DNA from: Sporosarcina sp. Te-1
GTDB taxonomy: Bacteria; Bacillota; Bacilli; Bacillales_A; Planococcaceae
Direction of reading: 5' to 3'
Length of the DNA stretch: 64,000 nt
Assembly (NCBI RefSeq): GCF_017498505.1
Contig: NZ_CP071798.1
Location: forward strand, 2,005,501-2,069,500
The translations under genes and the position numbers were made by a program. How positions within the stretch are numbered: the stretch's first letter is position 1; the number at the start of each line of letters is the position of its first letter. This document shows positions 58,962-64,000 of the stretch, in pieces. The notes below the pieces were generated by a model, which searched no databases, was not told the origin of the DNA, and saw nothing but the letters and a program-made list of their open reading frames with translations.

Positions 58962-59333
58962 TCAAAACATTCCATTCTCATTCGGTGAATTTGCCGTGAT
59001 AGGCTGGCCCACATCCCACATTTCAACGATTTTCCCCTCATGGAATCGGAACAGATGGACAACCGCCGCACCGAGATCCTCAACATTTTGTTGAATATGG
59101 GAATAGACCATCACCCTTCCGTCTTCTTCCATTGTCTGCTTCACGGTTAACACCTTTTCCGGGCTTTGATCATCGTTCTCTTTCATCGCGAGCCGCAACG
59201 ACTCCGCATCTCCAGGAAAATACGGATTGTGGTGAATTAAATCGGGGCTCACATAGGTTTCAAACGCTTTGTCAATCTGTCCAGCAACGATACTTTGAAG
59301 AAACGCCACTGCCATGTCTTTATTCAGTTCCAT
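58962..59333 (-). CDS. SnoaL-like/NTF2-fold protein
   Basis: 123 aa with the SnoaL pattern (AVAFLQSIVAGQIDKAFETY, VSPDLIHHNPYFPGDAES, VVHLFRFHEGKIVEMWDVGQ). Members are polyketide cyclase-like or unknown. ATG at 59333 with AGGAGGAG upstream. Lies 24 bases downstream of the deaminase gene and may be cotranscribed. Confidence 0.8.
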   Translation of the reverse strand: MELNKDMAVAFLQSIVAGQIDKAFETYVSPDLIHHNPYFPGDAESLRLAMKENDDQSPEKVLTVKQTMEEDGRVMVYSHIQQNVEDLGAAVVHLFRFHEGKIVEMWDVGQPITANSPNENGMF

Positions 59334-59357
59334 CAATTACTCCTCCTATGATCAATA

Positions 59358-59882
59358 TCAAACCGTTTCTGCTTTGATTTTAGCGGCTTCCCGCAGATGA
59401 ACCACGTGGTTTGGATTTTCCTCCCACGCTCGCATGAGTTCTTGCTGTTTTTCTTTTAAAACCGCATCTGGCTCCTCAATCATTTCCATACGGTCAATCT
59501 TCTCTTTAAAAACGCCTGCTTCCTTCATTTTGCGCAAGCCTCCAAAACCTATTTCGTCATTCAACAACCAAACCACCCGCTTGATTTTGGAAAACAAAAT
59601 GCCTCCTGTACACATCGGGCAAGGCTCTAATGTGCTATAGAGCGTAAATGTCTTCTGACGAATTTTGGCGTCAAAAATAGCTTCCCCCGCATTCCGTATC
59701 GCATCAATTTCCGCGTGCGCGGTAGTGTCTTGGGCGGAATGGACACGATTCCGCCCTACAGCAATTAAGTTGAACTGCTCGTCCACGAGTACCGCACCGA
59801 CCGGATAAGTATTCTCTTTTAACGCCAGTTCGGCCTGCTCTAATGCCAGCTCCAAGTATTTTCGTTCTTGCTCACTAATCAA
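59358..59882 (-). CDS. Cytidine/guanine deaminase-like nucleoside deaminase
   Basis: 174 aa zinc deaminase of the CDA fold. Zinc and catalytic motifs are HAE (TTAHAEIDAIRNAG, about residue 55) and PCPMC (LEPCPMCTGG, about 88-92). The spacing and ALEQAELALKENTYPVGAVL start fit the CMP/dCMP or guanine deaminase (B. subtilis GuaD type) group; it is shorter than TadA targets typically. With a separate amidohydrolase guaD at 14389, redundancy would be unusual, so another substrate is possible. Confidence 0.83.
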   Translation of the reverse strand: MISEQERKYLELALEQAELALKENTYPVGAVLVDEQFNLIAVGRNRVHSAQDTTAHAEIDAIRNAGEAIFDAKIRQKTFTLYSTLEPCPMCTGGILFSKIKRVVWLLNDEIGFGGLRKMKEAGVFKEKIDRMEMIEEPDAVLKEKQQELMRAWEENPNHVVHLREAAKIKAETV

Positions 59883-59917
59883 TGGACTTCCCCCTTCCCG
59901 AATAAGCTATGTTCTCA

Positions 59918-60415
59918 CTAACGGATTCTCATATTTTTCTGCCTGCCCCATATAGCATAAGTGAGCAATCCAGCAAAGATTGTAGCAGCAACAAACAGCA
60001 GATACGTGAGTCCATTGAAATACTGGCTGTTGACATGTGGAGAAGCAAGAGAAGCCGTAATTGAACGGATGTAGTCCCAGTCTTCCCGTCCATGCAGTTC
60101 CTTGTTCACATGAAATAAATGCGTTCGATACCGCTCCAGTGCCAGCTGCTGATAATAGATACCGGCCGCTATGACGACTGCCAGCCCTAGCAAAGTACCT
60201 CCCGCAAGCGGAAGCCGGAGGTGTATCTTTTTAAAGATAAAATACCAAAGGACAAAAGCCAATATAAAAAGAAGCGGCAACGGCATCATGAACAAGATTG
60301 CAACATTTCCATTCCCCGATATAAGGCCGGGACGGACCGTCATCTTATTGATGAGCCAAAATAAGCCCGCTGACAAAACTAGCAAGCCAGTGAGAGTCAG
60401 GTATATCTTTTTCAT
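59918..60415 (-). CDS. Four-TM membrane protein (165 aa)
   Basis: Four hydrophobic helices: about residues 4-24, 40-61, 68-88 and 136-156. The TM3-TM4 loop carries a conserved-looking polar stretch (RYRTHLFHVNKELHGREDWD). No family recognised. Start ATG 60415 with AAGGGAGGG upstream. Adjacent nadX-like gene lies 18 bases upstream and may be cotranscribed. Confidence 0.65.
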   Translation of the reverse strand: MKKIYLTLTGLLVLSAGLFWLINKMTVRPGLISGNGNVAILFMMPLPLLFILAFVLWYFIFKKIHLRLPLAGGTLLGLAVVIAAGIYYQQLALERYRTHLFHVNKELHGREDWDYIRSITASLASPHVNSQYFNGLTYLLFVAATIFAGLLTYAIWGRQKNMRIR

Positions 60416-60433
60416 GCGCATCCCTCCCTTTGT

Positions 60434-61216
60434 TCAGCTTCCGATTCTAACCGCAGTTCCTTTGTTCATGATCGTCGAAACGATGCTCAAAGCGGCGAGA
60501 TAACTCGTTTTCGGATTCGAAGGCATCGGCCTATTTTCGATTTCCAAGCGCATCTCTCCAAAATCTCCGACAGCTTCGATGAAGTGAGTATTCCGATCAA
60601 TGCCAGGGTCGGCAATAACACGCACCCTCGTTTTCTCTGAACCTATTCCAGCCAATGACAGCAAGAATGCGACATTAACATTTTTCGGAAATCTGTCGAT
60701 TGCATCCCTCGCGGACCCGTCGAATACCACCGCTGCTTCTTCGATGGACCTCATCCCTAACGAACGAGGCGATTTTCTTGTTGTAATCCGGACATCGTGC
60801 AGACCGCCTATGGCATTCGCGGATTGCAGAAGATCCAGTCCTCCGATGGCTCCGGAAGGGAGATAGATCGTTACCGCATTTCGTTCCGCAATCTCCCTTA
60901 TCTCTTGCAAGAACGCCTCTTCTTTAAATGCACCAATACTGCTGACGATCAGGTCCTTTTTGTGTTCCACTATCTCTTTCATATACCGGACAGCCGCCTC
61001 CACAGTCGATGCCTCCACCACCATATCAATGGATGACTCTAGAAACTCTTGAAAGTCGGTATAGTAAGCCGCTCCATACTGCTCCTCAAGTCGTCTCCCT
61101 ACTTCGCGATTCCTGCCGAACAGCGAAACAACCTTACCCTCTGCTTGCTCTCTCTTATTAAAAATCTCCAACACATACGTTGCAATATTGCCTGTGCCGA
61201 TGATGCCGATTCTCAT
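60434..61216 (-). CDS. Aspartate dehydrogenase (NadX-like)
   Basis: 260 aa. N-terminal Rossmann GIIGTGNIATYVLEIF and C-terminal DUF108 domain typical of L-aspartate dehydrogenase, which makes iminoaspartate for NAD synthesis or oxaloacetate. Motifs SSIGAFKE and the PSGAIGGLD loop match the family. Start ATG 61216 behind TAGGGGGG; 29 upstream codons lack a site. No nadA/nadC nearby, so pathway assignment is by family only. Confidence 0.85.
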   Translation of the reverse strand: MRIGIIGTGNIATYVLEIFNKREQAEGKVVSLFGRNREVGRRLEEQYGAAYYTDFQEFLESSIDMVVEASTVEAAVRYMKEIVEHKKDLIVSSIGAFKEEAFLQEIREIAERNAVTIYLPSGAIGGLDLLQSANAIGGLHDVRITTRKSPRSLGMRSIEEAAVVFDGSARDAIDRFPKNVNVAFLLSLAGIGSEKTRVRVIADPGIDRNTHFIEAVGDFGEMRLEIENRPMPSNPKTSYLAALSIVSTIMNKGTAVRIGS

Positions 61217-61263
61217 GTCAGCCCCCCTAATTATGATGAATTGTTCCACGTCTTGCCCTATCA

Positions 61264-61440
61264 CTAAGGATAGGTACTCCAAATGATGAAGACGACAAAG
61301 CATACTAAGGTGAAGGTAGTCGAGATTTTTAAGACTGTCGAATTTTTCACGCTCTTATTAAGCAGTTTATAAATAGCGAAATTGACTACTACGACCGCAA
61401 CCAGCGTAAGACAGACCCAAATATATTGATCTAAACCCAT
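61264..61440 (-). CDS. Small two-TM membrane protein (58 aa)
   Basis: Begins MGLDQYIWVCLTLVAVVVVN and ends FVVFIIWSTYP. ATG at 61440 has GCGAGGTG upstream by seven bases. TM1 about residues 5-24, TM2 about 39-55, separated by the basic loop KLLNKSVKNS. Unlisted earlier because it is short. No family recognised; immediately upstream of the nadX-like gene on the same strand. Confidence 0.65.
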   Translation of the reverse strand: MGLDQYIWVCLTLVAVVVVNFAIYKLLNKSVKNSTVLKISTTFTLVCFVVFIIWSTYP

Positions 61441-61522
61441 AAGTCAACACCTCGCTTGTTAACACTACCACTGAATCCCATTTCAAACATGTTACCATAT
61501 CCACAACATTTCTATAACTCAT

Positions 61523-61947
61523 TCAGAAACCAGATGACATTTGGACTTCAGAATGAGATTCAGCGGTCTGCAGCAAGCGATACACCTCCTTTGCATCATC
61601 CGGCAGCAATGTATAGACCGTGTGCGTATCCGTGACGTCCATGACCGCACCCGACTCTTCGGAACTCCATAGAAAGTATGTGTTGCCATCCAGTTCAATT
61701 TTACAATCCGGATCTGTCATGGTTGACGATTCCAGGGAACCTCTCCGCCCGTTCCACCGCCCTTTTCATTTGATCAATAACAACCTTATCCCCCAGAGTC
61801 TGCGTGGAAAGCCCCCTGTAAGAACTCTCCCTTTCTGATAAGCCGATGGAGGAGTCAACTTCCTGCTTCTGTTTGGTAGTTACAGAACAACCAGTAAATA
61901 AAGGAATCAACAGTAAAAAAGTGCTAATCCAATAAATTTTTATTCAC
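61523..61947 (-). pseudogene. Lipoprotein gene with two apparent frameshifts
   Basis: Reading with two one-base corrections gives one protein: GTG start at 61947 (site AAGGAGAG) followed by a lipoprotein signal (STFLLLIPLFTGC), then VTTKQKQEVDSS and VVIDQMKRAVERAERFPGIV. The first shift sits in the A5 run near 61936. The second is at 61716-61722, where the frame changes from NHDRSGL-stop to MTDPDCKIELDGNTYFLWSS and proceeds to 61523. Each half alone lacks sensible ends. No known domain. Possible recent decay, or sequence errors. Confidence 0.65.
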
Positions 61948-62107
61948 TATCTCTCCTTAGCATTTCAATTCTTTATAGAAATAGACGTTCCATCCTTGTT
62001 TTCGTCACAACTCTCCCACTAATTCGTTATTTTTCAAAGTCCTACTGAATAGTCATTCATTTTATGATACGCTACTTGATAAACGGATTCAAATGGAGGG
62101 TCAGCAG

Positions 62108-62923
62108 ATGTTCATGACGAAAAAATGCGTACAAGGAGAATCAAACGGTGTCCGATATATAAATGGCATTCTCTCCTGGAAAGGGGTGCAGCTTAATGTG
62201 CATTGTTTTGAAACCGATGGGGTGCTGATCGACACGGGAGCACAATCCTTGTTGCGAGAGTTCAAGCCATTCTTTGCTGCTATGGATGTCGACCAGGTCC
62301 TCATCACGCATGCACATGAGGATCATACAGGCGGAGCAGGATTTTTGCAAAGCGAGTACGGACTGCCCGTCTTCATCCATGATATGTCGATTGGAGAAAG
62401 TGCGGAAAAAGCAGCGTATCCACTGTATCGAAAATGGTTCTGGGGAAAGAGGCAGCCTCTTAAGGCAAAACAAATCGGCGATACTTTCACATCGCGGCAC
62501 AGCTCTTGGAAAGTGATTAAAACACCCGGCCACTCAGAAGACCATTTAGCCTTCCTCAATAACGATACCGGGCAACTCTTCTCGGGGGATTTATTCGTTC
62601 ATCCCAAGACCAAACTGACGTTGCGGGAAGAGAGCATCCCGACCATTATCCGTTCCATTGAACAAGTATTGGCCTTTGAATTCGTTGAGTTGTTCTGCTG
62701 TCACGCAGGCTACATAAAAGAGGGGCGCCAAGCATTGCAAGGCAAGCTGGAATTTCTCCATGAACTGCGAGCACAGACCCTTGCCCTGCACAATCAAGGC
62801 TGCGATGCAAAGGAAATCCAAGCACGGTTATTTCCTAAAAAATATCCCATCAGCCGTTTTTCATTCGGCGAATGGGATTCTATTCATATGATTCATTCCA
62901 TCTTGAGAGAAGCGAAGGTTTGA
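62108..62923 (+). CDS. Metallo-beta-lactamase-fold hydrolase
   Basis: 271 aa MBL-fold protein: HAHEDHTGG (HxHxDH, about residue 65), TPGHSEDHL (about 145), GDLFVH (metal-bridging Asp, about 165) and a late His (CCHAGYIKEG). These bind two metals. Architecture is glyoxalase II/RNase Z-like. Substrate unknown. The chosen ATG (62108) has GGAGGG seven bases upstream; a nearby ATG at 62093 lies before the site. Confidence 0.87.
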   Translation: MFMTKKCVQGESNGVRYINGILSWKGVQLNVHCFETDGVLIDTGAQSLLREFKPFFAAMDVDQVLITHAHEDHTGGAGFLQSEYGLPVFIHDMSIGESAEKAAYPLYRKWFWGKRQPLKAKQIGDTFTSRHSSWKVIKTPGHSEDHLAFLNNDTGQLFSGDLFVHPKTKLTLREESIPTIIRSIEQVLAFEFVELFCCHAGYIKEGRQALQGKLEFLHELRAQTLALHNQGCDAKEIQARLFPKKYPISRFSFGEWDSIHMIHSILREAKV

Positions 62924-62964
62924 TAAATTTTCTAGACTGTCCTTTTCAAAACGGCTGATTCCAT

Positions 62965-63456
62965 TCATTTGTAAGTCGTCACGAACGAAGCTCGCGGAAA
63001 CATATTCGGACGCTTGTCGATGCCGTCCGCGGTTCCGCGTTTAGCATGGGCCTTCGTATAAGCCTGTGATTGCTGCCAGCCAGTAAACGACTCTTCATTT
63101 TCCCACATTGTCAAAATGACATACGTATCCGAATTGAGTGGGCGGAGTACACGAATGGCGACAAAGCCTGGCTCTTGCTCAATCAGCCCAGCCCGGTTCC
63201 GAAAGCGCTGCTCAAACAACTCTCTTCCCTCCTCGCTGACAGGAATATTATTCAACACAGCAAAACGGCCCTGTTCCAACTTTCCTGTCTGATCGAGGAT
63301 TTCATACGACTCGGTATATTCAAATGGAGAAGTCTTTGCCTCCAACAAAAGCAGATGCTCCTCTTCATTCTTTAAATGAATGATTGTTCCATCCCCGGAT
63401 TGTTCTATCAACTTCAGTGCATCCTGCTCGTTTTCGAGCCATTTAAAAACTTTCAT
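62965..63456 (-). CDS. hmoB: HmoB-like haem-degrading monooxygenase
   Basis: 163 aa. The C-terminal ABM domain (about 65-160) shows FRNRAGLIEQEPGFVAIRVL, TMWENEESFTGWQQSQAY and the family's terminal MFPRASFVTTYK. The N-terminal extension and length match B. subtilis HmoB (YhgC), which cleaves haem to release iron. ATG at 63456 behind AAAGGAG. I see no clear Fur box upstream. Confidence 0.83.
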   Translation of the reverse strand: MKVFKWLENEQDALKLIEQSGDGTIIHLKNEEEHLLLLEAKTSPFEYTESYEILDQTGKLEQGRFAVLNNIPVSEEGRELFEQRFRNRAGLIEQEPGFVAIRVLRPLNSDTYVILTMWENEESFTGWQQSQAYTKAHAKRGTADGIDKRPNMFPRASFVTTYK

Positions 63457-63558
63457 AATAAGATCTCCTTTCTGCAAAACTGAATCATAATCTAATCGAA
63501 GCTGTTATCTTTAAGGTTCATCCTTATGCAGAATAACTATTTTCAATCAGTCTGTCAG

Positions 63559-64000
63559 CTAATTGGCCTTGTCATAGTCTTGTTTAAGGATCGCCATGAT
63601 GATTTCGTCAACATATTCTCCGTTATATTTCAAGGACTGCCGGAGAACTCCCTCTCGCTGAAAGCCCGTTTTCTCATACGCTCTGATGCCACGAACATTA
63701 TGCGCAAAGACCTCCAGCTGCAATCGATTCAAACGGAGATGTTCGAAGACATACCGGAGAACGAGCTGAATGGCTTCCGTCCCATACCCCTTTCCAGTTA
63801 ACTGAACTGTGCGCATCGAAATGCGAAAACCTGCTTTTCGGTCTTCTTCATCAATATCTAAAATAGAAAGTTCGCCGAGTAAGGAATGTTCCAGCTTCGA
63901 ACAGATGGCAAAATCTTGACGTGTTGGATCGGCAGTACAATTTTCAATGTGTTGCTTAATCTGATCCAGGTTAAATACAGCCTTCGTGCCGGTCATATAT
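63559..64000 (-). CDS. GNAT acetyltransferase (RimJ/RimL type, 5' end outside window)
   Basis: 147 codons visible. Contains the acetyl-CoA motif GKGYGTEAIQLVLRYVFE and the RimJ/L block LRLNRLQLEVFAHNVRGIRA, then YEKTGFQREG. Although an ATG occurs near 63996, the sequence at that point (TKAVFNLDQIKQHIEN) corresponds to about residue 30-40 of the family, so the true N-terminus lies beyond 64000. Substrate unknown. Confidence 0.8.
   Translation of the reverse strand, partial: YMTGTKAVFNLDQIKQHIENCTADPTRQDFAICSKLEHSLLGELSILDIDEEDRKAGFRISMRTVQLTGKGYGTEAIQLVLRYVFEHLRLNRLQLEVFAHNVRGIRAYEKTGFQREGVLRQSLKYNGEYVDEIIMAILKQDYDKAN

Overview
The window looks like chromosomal DNA of a Gram-positive, endospore-forming Bacillales, most likely a Planococcaceae member close to Sporosarcina (an inference; GC looks mid-40s percent by eye). 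Pointers are Bacillota-type Shine-Dalgarno sites with frequent GTG/TTG starts, two YjcZ-family sporulation peptides, a previously unlisted short sda gene, a YfkAB radical-SAM protein, an RsbR-type stressosome protein, a T-box, a purine riboswitch and a yrrT-luxS-mccA-mccB operon. No rRNA, canonical tRNA, IS element, prophage or CRISPR was seen.

Layout. 1-9 kb: a secreted YcdB/YcdC-repeat protein (cut by the left edge), an ATP sulfurylase with a long C-terminal extension, an Nramp transporter facing sda, a LysR regulator, a PbuE-type purine exporter behind a purine aptamer with a guanine-type specificity base, and a Bmr/NorA-type efflux pump. 9-16 kb: YjcZ peptides, a DAACS symporter, a TetR gene plus ABC-2-type permease sharing an operator, a 42-bp tandem array and guanine deaminase. 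15.8-20.8 kb: a compact seven-gene minus-strand operon (GNAT, unknown, DinB, AlkD, SRPBCC and two beta-lactamase-fold hydrolases). 21-30 kb: MATE pump, two-component system, DUF418 protein, HExxH peptidase, small housekeeping genes. 30-35 kb: a TetR-ABC operon, then a glutamine-type T-box in front of an MFS transporter. 35-46 kb: a 21-bp tandem array, a frameshifted GGDEF gene, YfkAB, an ECF sigma/anti-sigma pair, YidC preceded by a MifM-like leader ORF, a stalk-domain protein and a methionine ABC importer. 46-54 kb: flavin monooxygenase, stand-alone UppS, alpha/beta hydrolase, the methionine-to-cysteine operon and a 20-bp tandem array. 53-64 kb: a coiled-coil protein, methyltransferase-MerR-VOC operon, a DIP1984-family gene followed by a tRNA-like noncoding RNA, RsbR, small enzymes, a frameshifted lipoprotein gene, an MBL hydrolase, an HmoB-like protein and a GNAT cut by the right edge.

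Working together: sulfur genes (sat, metNIQ, yrrT-luxS-mccAB) cover sulfate activation, methionine uptake and reverse transsulfuration; purine genes (PbuE-like exporter, guaD, a second deaminase) cover base overflow and salvage. The strongest candidates for something undescribed are the MifM-like leader with a hairpin over the yidC ribosome-binding site (41.2 kb), the tRNA-like RNA next to the DIP1984 gene (56.9 kb), the Gln-type T-box on an MFS gene (33.1 kb), and a family of 20-21 bp intergenic tandem arrays (14.0, 35.7, 52.9 kb). Three loci carry apparent frameshifts, which may be real decay or sequence errors.
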